The notes beneath the pieces were generated by a model that did no database searches, was not told where the DNA came from, and saw only the letters and a list, made by a program, of their open reading frames with translations. The translations under genes and the position numbers were made by a program. A stretch of DNA of 8,862 nt from G020354025 sp964621455 (GTDB lineage Bacteria; Fidelibacterota; Marinisomatia; SCGC-AAA003-L08; TS1B11). The DNA lies in contig CAZULW010000088.1 of NCBI GenBank assembly GCA_964621455.1, forward strand, positions 1 through 8,862, given 5' to 3'. Of the stretch, positions 1-6,645 are shown in pieces. The first letter of the stretch is position 1, and each line of letters opens with the position of its first letter.

Positions 1-113
1 GAGTGCTCGGTTTTGTAATTTCTTTTCTTGCCGTTTTACTCATCTATTTATCTTTAGCCCTATATCCTGAAAATTTGTATTACCTTCCCACCTGTCAGAA
101 CTGGACTTGATTA
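1..113 (+). promoter_or_regulatory. AT-rich leader upstream of the porX-like gene, probable promoter region
   Basis: This stretch is clearly richer in A+T than the coding DNA that follows, as expected of an intergenic leader. No convincing -35/-10 pair stands out: a TTGCCG at 28-33 lacks a well-spaced TATAAT-like partner, and the sequence at 70-77 only approaches the Bacteroidetes-type TAnnTTTG box. One frame (from position 3 to a TGA at 108-110) is open and reads as a hydrophobic, membrane-like segment, so the end of an upstream membrane-protein gene is a possible alternative. However, its third codon positions are only about 37% GC, unlike every confident gene here. No strong Shine-Dalgarno precedes the ATG at 114. 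Confidence 0.3.
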
Positions 114-1688
114 ATGGCAAAGAGGACCACCGAACGGGGCCGGATTTTATGGGCCGATGACGAGATCGACCTGCTTAAACCCCACGTTCTTTTCCTGGAG
201 GAGCGGGGCTACGAGGTGACGCCCGTCCACTCCGGTGAGGATGCCATCCACGAGGTGAGAAACGGCGAATTCAACCTGGTGCTCCTGGATGAGATGATGG
301 ACGGGATGGACGGCCTTCACACCCTCCAGGAGATCAAGGCCGTGAACCCGGCCCTTCCCATCATAATGATTACCAAGAATGAAGAAGAATGGCTCATGGA
401 TGAGGCCATTGCCGCCAACATCGCCGGGTACCTGACCAAGCCGGTAAATCCCAGCCAGATCTTCATGGCGTGCAAGTCCATGCTGGAGCAGACCCGCATT
501 CGCAGCGACAAGGCCGCCAGCCGCTACCTGGCGGTTTTCCAGGAGCTGAGCCAGCGGGTGGAAACGGCCGGGACGCTGGAAGAGTGGATAGCACTCTTCC
601 AGGAGCTCACCGATTGGGACATCGAGTTCGACAAGCACCGAGACCTGGGACTGGATCAACTGCTATCCGAGCAGCACATTACCGCCAATCAGCGTTTCGG
701 GCAATTCGTGGTGGATCACTACCGTCAGTGGCTCGCTGCTGAAGACGGACCGGTGATGTCGCACCAGGTGCTGGACAACTTCGTTTTCCCCCACCTGGCT
801 GCGGGCCAGCGGGTGGTATTCCTGGTGCTTGACTGTCTCCGCCTGGATCAATGGAAAGCCATGCGGCCCCTTATCGGAAAACGCTATGCGGTAGAGGAAG
901 CGGTGCATCTTTCCATCCTGCCCACCGCCACACCTTTCTCGCGGAATGCTATTTTCAGCGGAATGCTGCCGGATGAGCTGCCCCGTCATTATCCCGACAA
1001 ATGGCGGGAGATGCGGCGGGATGAGTCCAGTATGAACAAATTCGAGTCGGAGTTTTTGGAAGATTACCTCCAGCGGCGCAAGCTGGAAGAGATTCAGGCG
1101 AAATACTTCAAACTCGTCACCGCCGACGAAGGGCAGCGTCTGCTGGGGCATCTACCGGAGTATCGCAGCACCAGGCTGCTGACGCTGGTAGTGAACTTTG
1201 TGGACCTGCTGGCCCACCACCGCTCCGAGAGCGACGTCATCAAGGAAATCCTGCCTGATGAGTCCGGGTACCGGGCCACTATCTGCTCCTGGCTGGAGAA
1301 ATCGTGGATGTACGAGCTCCTGGACACCATCGGAGAGTGGGAGGATACCATCGTGGTCCTCACCAGTGACCACGGCAGTATCCGGGTGGAAAAACCGACG
1401 CGGATTCTGGCTGATCGCCAGACTTCGACGGGGGTGCGGTACAAGTACGGCCGGAACCTGAACAGCCCTGAAAAGGAAGGCCTCACCATCAAGCGGCCCG
1501 CCGATTACCACCTGCCGGCGGAAGACGTGACCACCAACTATGTCATCGCCCGGGATCGCAACTTTTTCGTCTACCGCACCGATTATCACCGGTTCGTGAA
1601 GCGCTTTGAGGGGAGTTTCCAGCACGGTGGTATTTCGCTGGAAGAAATGGTGGTTCCCGTGGCGAGCATGCGCTCCAGGAGCGTCTAG
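114..1688 (+). CDS. porX: PorX-like response regulator with PglZ (alkaline-phosphatase superfamily) effector domain
   Basis: A 524-residue cytoplasmic two-component output protein. Residues 1-125 form a receiver domain with acidic pair D15/D16, phospho-acceptor D59 in LVLLDEMMDG, T87 and K109 (YLTKP). Residues ~126-225 are helical linker with repeated FQEL segments. Residues ~230-520 are a PglZ domain with metal-site motifs VLDCLRLD (D240), PTATPFSR (T271/T273 region), NFVDLLAHH (D364, H368), TSDHG (D419, H420) and FQHGG (H504). In Bacteroidetes, PorX works with histidine kinase PorY to control type IX secretion, and its PglZ domain has phosphodiesterase activity. No secretion gene is nearby, so the output here may differ. 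The start at 114 gives the usual short N-terminus before the receiver. The tsaE start lies 25 bp downstream of the stop, a linkage also seen in Bacteroidetes. The family call is secure; the T9SS role is not. Confidence 0.9.
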   Translation: MAKRTTERGRILWADDEIDLLKPHVLFLEERGYEVTPVHSGEDAIHEVRNGEFNLVLLDEMMDGMDGLHTLQEIKAVNPALPIIMITKNEEEWLMDEAIAANIAGYLTKPVNPSQIFMACKSMLEQTRIRSDKAASRYLAVFQELSQRVETAGTLEEWIALFQELTDWDIEFDKHRDLGLDQLLSEQHITANQRFGQFVVDHYRQWLAAEDGPVMSHQVLDNFVFPHLAAGQRVVFLVLDCLRLDQWKAMRPLIGKRYAVEEAVHLSILPTATPFSRNAIFSGMLPDELPRHYPDKWREMRRDESSMNKFESEFLEDYLQRRKLEEIQAKYFKLVTADEGQRLLGHLPEYRSTRLLTLVVNFVDLLAHHRSESDVIKEILPDESGYRATICSWLEKSWMYELLDTIGEWEDTIVVLTSDHGSIRVEKPTRILADRQTSTGVRYKYGRNLNSPEKEGLTIKRPADYHLPAEDVTTNYVIARDRNFFVYRTDYHRFVKRFEGSFQHGGISLEEMVVPVASMRSRSV

Positions 1689-1713
1689 TGGGAATATGTC
1701 ACCGAGGACAGCC

Positions 1714-2136
1714 ATGGGATGGACAGGTGCCTGCACCCGCAGCCCGGAGGAGACCCGGCGGGCCGGGGCGGAGTTCGCCGGTAATCTGAAGCCGGGAGAT
1801 GTGGTGGCTTTGCACGGGGAGCTGGGCAGCGGGAAAACTATCTTCGTCCAGGGGATGGCTGAGGGTCTGGGACTCCGCGATCAGGTGACCTCCCCCACCT
1901 TTGCGCTGATCCATGAGCACGGTCAACCGCCGGGGCTCTACCACCTGGATTGTTACCGGGAAACTTCCCTTGAGCGGTGGCGGCAGTTGGGACTGGCCGA
2001 ATACTTTCATGGCGAAGCTATCTCGGTGATTGAATGGGCGGAAAACATCGTTCCCCTGCTGCCGGGAAAAACAATTCACCTGACCTTTTCCCACGGCCCC
2101 GGAAGGAACGAGCGCACTATTGAGGTGCGGTCATGA
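1714..2136 (+). CDS. tsaE: tRNA t6A biosynthesis ATPase TsaE
   Basis: TsaE (formerly YjeE) is the small ATPase that cycles the TsaB-TsaD complex during N6-threonylcarbamoylation of adenosine 37 in ANN-decoding tRNAs. The 140-residue product shows the P-loop GELGSGKT (residues 35-42), the family motif TSPTFALIHEH (59-69), YHLDCYR (76-82, Walker B region) and IEWAEN (107-112). Two in-frame ATGs exist, at 1696 and 1714. I chose 1714 because GAGG at 1704-1707 sits 6 nt upstream and the N-terminus then matches the family (TRSPEET close to the start); for 1696 the purine run is too close. The frame is open further upstream into the porX-like gene, but that part is only overlap. The stop overlaps the tsaB start as ATGA, implying translational coupling. 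Confidence 0.93.
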   Translation: MGWTGACTRSPEETRRAGAEFAGNLKPGDVVALHGELGSGKTIFVQGMAEGLGLRDQVTSPTFALIHEHGQPPGLYHLDCYRETSLERWRQLGLAEYFHGEAISVIEWAENIVPLLPGKTIHLTFSHGPGRNERTIEVRS

Positions 2137-2783
2137 GGCTTCTGGCCCTGGAGACGGCTTATGACGTGTGCGGAGCGGCTCTGGTGGGTGATACCGGGGT
2201 GGAAGCCCTGGAGGAGCAGCGCGCACCCCGCCGCCACAACGAGGTCCTGGCCCCCGCCGTGGGGCGGCTTCTGTCCGGGGCAGGACGCCGGTTCGATGAC
2301 CTGGACGGCATCGCCTTGTCGGCCGGGCCGGGCTCCTATACCGGCCTCCGGGTGGGAATGAGCTACGCCAAGGGGTTGGCCTATGGCACCGGCCTCCCTG
2401 TCATCCCCGTGCCGAGTCTGCCCAGCCTGCTGGAAGGGGAGGAAATTGATAGTCCCGATTGGGTGGCGGCCTGGTCCCACGGCAGGAACGTTTATGCCGT
2501 GCAGCCGGAAGGGAATGACCGGTGGGGCGAGGTGTACTTCATGGGCTGGGACGACTTCGCCCGGCGCGCTGCAGGGGGAACCGTGGCCGGATACCTGCTG
2601 GACCGTTTTCAACCTGGCTCGAATATCTCCGTTGTGGAAACCTGTCCATCAGCGGCGAAAGTAGGTAAATTTGCTCTGTCGAGGCGGCTCCCGCCGGCCT
2701 CCGACCTGGCAGCCCTGGTCCCCGATTATCATCATGAATATCAGGTAAGATTGTCAAGCCATGCTCATTCGGGAAGCCCATAA
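2133..2783 (+). CDS. tsaB: tRNA t6A biosynthesis scaffold protein TsaB
   Basis: TsaB (YeaZ) is the inactive ASKHA-fold paralogue of TsaD that scaffolds the threonylcarbamoyl-transfer complex with TsaD and TsaE. The 216-residue product begins with MRLLALETAYDVCGAAL, matching the family's opening strand, and carries the signature SAGPGSYTGLRVG (residues 63-75) followed by the AKGLAYGTGLPVIPVPSL segment. It is slightly shorter than the ~230-residue E. coli protein, and its C-terminal half is divergent, which is normal for this family. The start codon overlaps the tsaE stop (ATGA) and its last 23 bp overlap rimI. The usual partner TsaD is not in the window, although tsaE-tsaB-rimI clusters often carry it, so tsaD is presumably elsewhere. 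Confidence 0.92.
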   Translation: MRLLALETAYDVCGAALVGDTGVEALEEQRAPRRHNEVLAPAVGRLLSGAGRRFDDLDGIALSAGPGSYTGLRVGMSYAKGLAYGTGLPVIPVPSLPSLLEGEEIDSPDWVAAWSHGRNVYAVQPEGNDRWGEVYFMGWDDFARRAAGGTVAGYLLDRFQPGSNISVVETCPSAAKVGKFALSRRLPPASDLAALVPDYHHEYQVRLSSHAHSGSP

Positions 2784-3204
2784 TCAGGATATTGACCAGC
2801 TCATAGCCATTGAAGAGCTCTGCTACGACCATCCCTGGTCCCGTGAGGCCTTTGAAGAGGAGATTGAGCGGGATGATGTGGGCATTAGCCTGGTAGCCGA
2901 GGATGAAGGTCTGATTGTCGGTTTTCTGTCCGGGATGGCGGTAGTCGATGAGTTCCGTATGCATAACATCGCGGTTCATCCCGATTTTCGCGGGCGGGGC
3001 GTCGGACGGGGACTGATCGAGGCAGTGGAGTCATTATGCCGGCAGAGGAACTTTCGACGCATCCTTCTGGATGTAAGGAAAGACAACGAAGTCGCCAGGC
3101 GCCTCTATCTAGGCCTGGGATTTGAGGCAGCGGGCACCCGGAAGGATTACTATGGTCCCGGGCAGGATGCCAATCTATACATCAAATATCTTGGATCGGA
3201 GTAG
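2761..3204 (+). CDS. rimI: RimI-type ribosomal protein alanine N-acetyltransferase (GNAT)
   Basis: A 147-residue single-domain GNAT acetyltransferase. The acetyl-CoA-binding motif A is IAVHPDFRGRGVGRGLI (residues 70-85, core RGRGVG at 77-82), and the late motif LDVRKDNEVARRLYLGLGF (103-121) is typical of RimI, which acetylates the N-terminal alanine of ribosomal protein S18. In Salmonella RimI the catalytic pair is Glu103/Tyr115; the aligned positions here appear to be D104 and Y116, a conservative change. The neighbourhood (tsaE-tsaB-rimI) is the classic one for this gene, and physical and functional links between RimI and the t6A genes are known. The start at 2761 lies inside the end of tsaB and has only a distant AGG upstream, so translation is probably coupled. 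Its true substrate is inferred from the family. Confidence 0.9.
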   Translation: MLIREAHNQDIDQLIAIEELCYDHPWSREAFEEEIERDDVGISLVAEDEGLIVGFLSGMAVVDEFRMHNIAVHPDFRGRGVGRGLIEAVESLCRQRNFRRILLDVRKDNEVARRLYLGLGFEAAGTRKDYYGPGQDANLYIKYLGSE

Positions 3205-3207
3205 CGG

Positions 3208-4167
3208 GTGGCCTGGTTTCGCCGCAGCGCAAAAAAGATCCTCTCAACCGAGAGAAAGAGCCTGGCCGGTGACCTGTGGACCAAGTGCCCGGGCTGCGGT
3301 GAGTATATTTACCGGGATGAGCTGGAGCGTTCCCGGTTCGTCTGTTCCACCTGCTCCCATCACTTCAGCATAAGTTGCCGGAAGTACCTGGAGCACCTCA
3401 TGGACAGTCCGAACGGATATACGGAGCTGAACGCCAGCCTGTCGTCGGTGGATCCCCTGGAATTCAAGGCCCTGAAGAAGTATGCGGATCAGTTGGCGGC
3501 GGCCAGGAAAAAGACCGGTTTGAACGAGGCGGTGTTGACCGTGGTGGGAACGATCGAGGGCTACCAGGCCGTTCTGGGCATAATGGACTTCAGTTTTATC
3601 GGGGGGAGCATGGGATCGGCGGTGGGAGAGAAGGTATCCCGGGCTATCGATTATGCCCGTGAGCACAACCTGCCGTTGATCATCGTCTCTGCTTCGGGTG
3701 GGGCCCGCATGCAGGAAGCGGCCTTGAGCCTGATGCAGATGGCAAAAACCAGCGCCAAGCTCAGCCTGTTCTCCCAGTCCGGCGGCCTATACATCTCCGT
3801 TCTCACCGATCCCACTACGGGCGGCGTGACGGCCAGCTTCGCTATGCTGGGGGATATCATTCTGGCCGAGCCCGGGGCCCTCATCGGGTTCGCCGGCGCC
3901 CGGGTGATCAAGCAGACCATCGGCCAGGAGCTGCCCGAGGGCTTCCAGCGGGCGGAGTTCCTCCTGGAGAAGGGCTTTGTGGACCACATTGTCCATCGCA
4001 ATGACCTGAAGAAAACCCTGGGCCACCTGATTGGATTTTTCGGGTATCCGAAGGAACCTCCCGGAAAGGGATCCCTTTCCCGCCCCGAAGGGACCCCTTT
4101 TCGGGGCAGGAAACCCCGTCGGAGTCGGGACCTGGGGGATGAGCGCGCTGCTGATTCTGATCAGTAA
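3208..4167 (+). CDS. accD: Acetyl-CoA carboxylase carboxyltransferase subunit beta
   Basis: AccD pairs with AccA to transfer the carboxyl group from carboxybiotin-BCCP to acetyl-CoA, giving malonyl-CoA for fatty-acid synthesis. The 319-residue product has the N-terminal zinc ribbon (C27, C30, C46, C49) and crotonase-fold carboxyltransferase motifs FSFIGGSMGSAVGEK (128-142), SASGGARMQEA (161-171), DPTTGGVTASFAMLGD (201-216), and AEPGALIGFAG (220-230) followed by ARVIKQT. The start is GTG at 3208, with GGAG at 3198-3201 spaced 6 nt upstream and only 3 nt after the rimI stop; the product then opens MAWFRR as expected. The conserved domain ends near residue 278. Residues ~280-319 form a Pro/Arg/Gly-rich tail encoded by a hairpin-rich segment and the overlap with surE, and look non-homologous. 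accA is not in the window. Confidence 0.95.
   Translation: MAWFRRSAKKILSTERKSLAGDLWTKCPGCGEYIYRDELERSRFVCSTCSHHFSISCRKYLEHLMDSPNGYTELNASLSSVDPLEFKALKKYADQLAAARKKTGLNEAVLTVVGTIEGYQAVLGIMDFSFIGGSMGSAVGEKVSRAIDYAREHNLPLIIVSASGGARMQEAALSLMQMAKTSAKLSLFSQSGGLYISVLTDPTTGGVTASFAMLGDIILAEPGALIGFAGARVIKQTIGQELPEGFQRAEFLLEKGFVDHIVHRNDLKKTLGHLIGFFGYPKEPPGKGSLSRPEGTPFRGRKPRRSRDLGDERAADSDQ
4063..4080. repeat. Perfect 18-bp palindrome in the accD 3' extension
   Basis: GGAAAGGGATCCCTTTCC is its own reverse complement. In the mRNA it could form a 7-bp stem closed by a GATC loop. It lies after the conserved accD domain and ~60 bp before the surE start. Its AAGGGA-CCCTTT core is repeated imperfectly 22 bp downstream, inside the second inverted repeat, so alternative pairings between the two are possible. 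Confidence 0.85.
4082..4107. repeat. Inverted repeat (hairpin) between accD domain end and surE start
   Basis: GCCCCGAA at 4082-4089 pairs exactly with TTCGGGGC at 4100-4107. Two G-U pairs and one G-C pair can extend the RNA stem to 11 bp with a 4-nt loop. No T-run follows, so it does not look like an intrinsic terminator. Its place inside an operon, just before the surE start, fits an mRNA stability or translation-control structure, but that is inference. Confidence 0.75.
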
Positions 4168-4936
4168 TGACGACGGCATCCAGGCGGCTGGTCTGCGAGC
4201 ACTCTGTGAGGCCATGCTTCCCCTGGGGGAAGTGGTGGTTATGGCCCCCGAGGTGGAGCGGAGTGCGGTAGGACACGCCATCACCCTTTCGGACCCGCTG
4301 AGGGTGAACGAGGTGGACCTGAAGCTGGATGACGTGGTGGCCTACTCCTGCTCCGGGACCCCCGCTGACTGCGTCAAGCTGGCGGTCCTGGCGGTTCTGC
4401 CCAGGCGGCCAAGTCTGGTGGTCTCCGGTATCAACCACGGCAGCAATACAGGCATAAACGTCATCTATTCCGGCACTATATCGGCTGCCACCGAGGGAAC
4501 AATTCTGGGGATACCCAGCGCGGCCTTCTCCGTTGACGGCTGGGAGTGCCTCGATTTCGGTCCGGCCAAAGCCATCGCCTACCAGGTCGCCGGGAAAATC
4601 CTGGAGCAGGGTCTCCCCCCAGGCACCTTCCTGAACGTAAATATACCCAACCTGCCGGCTGAGCAACTCCCCCCCGGCAGCCTTGACGGGCAGGGATATG
4701 CTCTTACCGTGCATGGCAAGGCCTACTGGCAGGATCAATTCGACCGCCGGGTCGATCCACATAACCGGGTATTCTACCGGCTGGCAGGGCGCAAGCGGGA
4801 GCGCGAGGAACCAGCCAACACCGACGAGGAAATCTTGAAAGCCGGCAAGGTGAGCATCACACCCCTGCACTACGACCTCACCGACCACAGCTACCTCGAA
4901 GATCTTGCCAGGTGGGAGCTGTTCCAATCGAAGTAA
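4139..4936 (+). CDS. surE: 5'/3'-nucleotidase SurE
   Basis: SurE is a divalent-metal-dependent phosphatase that removes phosphate from nucleoside 5'- and 3'-monophosphates, and in some species from short polyphosphate. It is linked to stationary-phase survival. The 265-residue product carries all family motifs: SNDDG (9-13; metal ligands D11, D12), APEVERSAVGHAIT (36-49; S42 a ligand), SGTPADCV (72-79), SGINHGSNTG (96-105; N99 a ligand), YSGTISAATEG (110-120) and a later NVNIPN. Translation is open upstream to 4031, but ATG 4139 places the NDDG motif at the usual distance from the N-terminus. It overlaps accD by 29 bp, and only G-rich tracts immediately precede it, so initiation may depend on coupling to accD. 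Confidence 0.95.
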   Translation: MSALLILISNDDGIQAAGLRALCEAMLPLGEVVVMAPEVERSAVGHAITLSDPLRVNEVDLKLDDVVAYSCSGTPADCVKLAVLAVLPRRPSLVVSGINHGSNTGINVIYSGTISAATEGTILGIPSAAFSVDGWECLDFGPAKAIAYQVAGKILEQGLPPGTFLNVNIPNLPAEQLPPGSLDGQGYALTVHGKAYWQDQFDRRVDPHNRVFYRLAGRKREREEPANTDEEILKAGKVSITPLHYDLTDHSYLEDLARWELFQSK

Positions 4937-6474
4937 CCAACCGACAGACGGTGGCAATCCTGGACTTTGGGTCCCAGTATACCAAGGTGATTGCCCGGCG
5001 GGTCCGCGATCATCACGTCTACTCGGAAATCCTGCCCTCCAGCACTACCGCGGAAACGCTGGCAGACAGCCGTATCGCCGCCATTATCCTCTCCGGCGGC
5101 CCGGCCAGCGTGTTCGGCGAGAAAGCCCCCCAGCTGGACGCCAGGGTCCTGGAGCTTGACAAACCCATTCTGGGCATCTGCTACGGCCTCCAGATCCTGC
5201 TGCATCTTACCGGGGGCCGGGTCAGCTCCAGTGACCGGGGTGAATACGGTCCCGCGACACTGACTATCCAGGATGCGGGAGACCTGTTTCAGGGATTGCC
5301 CGATCGTATTCCGGTGTGGATGAGTCACGGGGACCGGGTGGAGGAGCTGTCGCCCGAGTGGGAAGTGCAGGGCCGGTCTGAGAACGGGGTAATCGCGGCG
5401 GTGCGGCACCGGAAAAGCCCGTTCTTTGGCACCCAGTTTCACCCGGAGGTGCAGCACACGCCCGACGGGGGCGCTATACTGGCCAATTTCCTGTTATCCA
5501 TCGCCGGCTGCAAACCCGACTGGACACCCACCCACCACCTGGAGGAGCTGACGGAGCGCATTCGCCGGGAGGTAGGCTCCGGACGGGTGCTGTGCGCTCT
5601 TTCCGGCGGCGTGGACAGTTCGGTTGTGAGTACCCTCCTCACGCGGGTCCTGGGAGATAGGGTGGTGTGCGTATTCATCGATCACGGCCTCCTGCGAAAA
5701 AACGAGGCTGAGCAGGTGGAGAGCTCGCTGGGGTCTGCTCTGGGGCTTCGCATCCGCCGGGCCGATTATTCCGAGCGGTTCCTGGCTGCCCTGAAAGGGG
5801 TTGATGACCCGGAGGAGAAGCGCAAGATCATCGGCAGGGAGTTCATCCAGGCCTTCGAGGAAGTGGGCCGGCAGGAGGGGCCTTTTGAAGTCCTGGCCCA
5901 GGGGACCCTGTATCCCGACGTCATTGAATCGGGCGGCGTGACCGGCGCGGCCTGGACCATCAAGTCCCATCACAACGTGGGTGGGCTGCCTGAGAAGATG
6001 AACTTCAAGCTGCTGGAACCGCTACGGGAGCTGTTCAAGGATGAGGTCCGCAACCTGGGCCGGGATCTGGGCATGCCGGAGGATATCCTACAGCGTCATC
6101 CTTTCCCGGGACCGGGCCTGGCCGTGCGCATCGTGGGGGAGGTGACCCCGGAGCGGCTGCACCTGCTGCGGGAGGCCGACTGGATCTACCAGGAAATCCT
6201 GCGCGAGACGGGCGAGTACCAGCGCATCTGGCAGGCCTTCGCCGTGCTGGTGCCGGTCAAGACCGTAGGGGTCATGGGGGACCAGCGGACCTACGAGCAT
6301 CTGCTGGCCCTGCGGGCGGTCACCAGCACCGACGGCATGACCGCCGACTGGTACCGGATGCCGTCGGAGATACTAAGCCTGTGCGCCAATCGCATCATCA
6401 ACGAGGTGCGGGGCATCAACCGGGTGGTGTACGATGTCAGCTCCAAGCCGCCCAGTACCATTGAATGGGAATAA
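4912..6474 (+). CDS. guaA: GMP synthase (glutamine-hydrolysing)
   Basis: GuaA aminates XMP to GMP using glutamine and ATP, the last step of de novo guanine-nucleotide synthesis. The 520-residue product is full length. Its class I amidotransferase domain has ILDFGSQYTK (16-25), the nucleophile C90 in GICYGLQ, and H177/E179 in GTQFHPEV. Its ATP-pyrophosphatase domain has the PP-loop SGGVDS (231-236). The C-terminal dimerisation domain includes RHPFPGPGLAVRI and ends KPPSTIEWE. The GTG start at 4912 overlaps surE by 25 bp and has a weak ribosome site; GTG at 4951 (giving MAILDFGS) is a less likely alternative. The last 36 bp, including the stop, are repeated at 7259-7294, so the present 3' end may have been supplied by an inserted element. 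The restored C-terminal peptide is intact. Confidence 0.97.
   Translation: MGAVPIEVTNRQTVAILDFGSQYTKVIARRVRDHHVYSEILPSSTTAETLADSRIAAIILSGGPASVFGEKAPQLDARVLELDKPILGICYGLQILLHLTGGRVSSSDRGEYGPATLTIQDAGDLFQGLPDRIPVWMSHGDRVEELSPEWEVQGRSENGVIAAVRHRKSPFFGTQFHPEVQHTPDGGAILANFLLSIAGCKPDWTPTHHLEELTERIRREVGSGRVLCALSGGVDSSVVSTLLTRVLGDRVVCVFIDHGLLRKNEAEQVESSLGSALGLRIRRADYSERFLAALKGVDDPEEKRKIIGREFIQAFEEVGRQEGPFEVLAQGTLYPDVIESGGVTGAAWTIKSHHNVGGLPEKMNFKLLEPLRELFKDEVRNLGRDLGMPEDILQRHPFPGPGLAVRIVGEVTPERLHLLREADWIYQEILRETGEYQRIWQAFAVLVPVKTVGVMGDQRTYEHLLALRAVTSTDGMTADWYRMPSEILSLCANRIINEVRGINRVVYDVSSKPPSTIEWE
6439..6474 (+). repeat. Direct repeat copy 1: guaA 3' end (candidate left attachment site)
   Basis: These 36 bp are the last 11 codons plus the stop of guaA. 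They match 7259-7294 at 31 of 36 positions, with the first 17 bp identical. The differences, at 6456, 6462, 6465, 6471 and 6474, are all transitions at third codon positions or the last base of the stop (here T, T, A, A, A; C, C, G, G, G in the other copy). Direct repeats of the 3' end of a gene flanking a segment are the usual footprint of site-specific integration into that gene. Confidence 0.9.
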
Positions 6475-6512
6475 TGTTCGCGAGTACCCTAAGGGGATTG
6501 ACGATTGAAAAT

Positions 6513-6546
6513 TGAAAAATGCAAAATGAAAAATGCAAAATGAAAA
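6513..6546 (+). repeat. 14-bp tandem repeat, two copies plus partial
   Basis: The unit TGAAAAATGCAAAA occurs at 6513-6526 and 6527-6540 with no mismatch, followed by a partial TGAAAA (6541-6546). ATTGAAA is also doubled just upstream (6504-6517). Low-complexity blocks of this style occur in intergenic regions of various bacterial genomes. No function is apparent. Confidence 0.85.
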
Positions 6547-6560
6547 TATTAAAGCAACTC

Positions 6561-6598
6561 AACAACTAAACAATTAAACAACTAAACAATTAAACAAC
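6561..6598 (+). repeat. 16-bp tandem repeat, two copies plus partial
   Basis: AACAACTAAACAATTA is repeated exactly at 6561-6576 and 6577-6592, followed by partial AACAAC. The unit is itself two near-identical 8-mers (AAACAACT/AAACAATT), so the block is about five degenerate 8-bp steps. It is unrelated in sequence to the 14-bp block 15 bp upstream. There are no spacers, so it is not CRISPR. Confidence 0.85.
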
Positions 6599-6645
6599 CA
6601 TTTTTATGTTGATGGTTGGAACCAGGCAACATCATCGGAGGACAT

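Larger units (their letters stand above)
6475..6645 (+). other. AT-rich intergenic tract between guaA and the cassette genes
   Basis: This 171-bp gap is the longest non-coding stretch after guaA. It contains two different short tandem-repeat blocks (6513-6546 and 6561-6598) and a weak inverted repeat, CAACCAT (6595-6601) with ATGGTTG (6612-6618). A TTGACG at 6498-6503 followed by CAAAAT at 6522-6527 (18-nt spacing) is a possible sigma70-type promoter for the cassette, but in such AT-rich sequence the match is weak. No rho-independent terminator for guaA is visible. Confidence 0.6.

Noticed and set aside
1606..1713. Longer N-terminus for tsaE
   Set aside because: It would overlap the conserved end of the porX-like gene, adds residues with no family match, and has a poorer ribosome site than ATG 1714.
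4082..4107. Intrinsic terminator between accD and surE
   Set aside because: The stem is good but no T-run follows, and it sits inside a reading frame in the middle of an overlapping gene pair.
3908..4957. Long 349-codon open frame on the minus strand
   Set aside because: It is antisense to accD, surE and guaA, all of which have clear family motifs; GC-rich codon bias commonly opens such shadow frames, and its translation resembles no protein.
6561..6598. Possible CRISPR-like repeats
   Set aside because: The units are contiguous, short and low-complexity, with no spacers and no cas genes.
6595..6618. Possible rho-independent terminator after guaA
   Set aside because: The stem is short and AT-rich, and its T-run is in the loop instead of after the stem.
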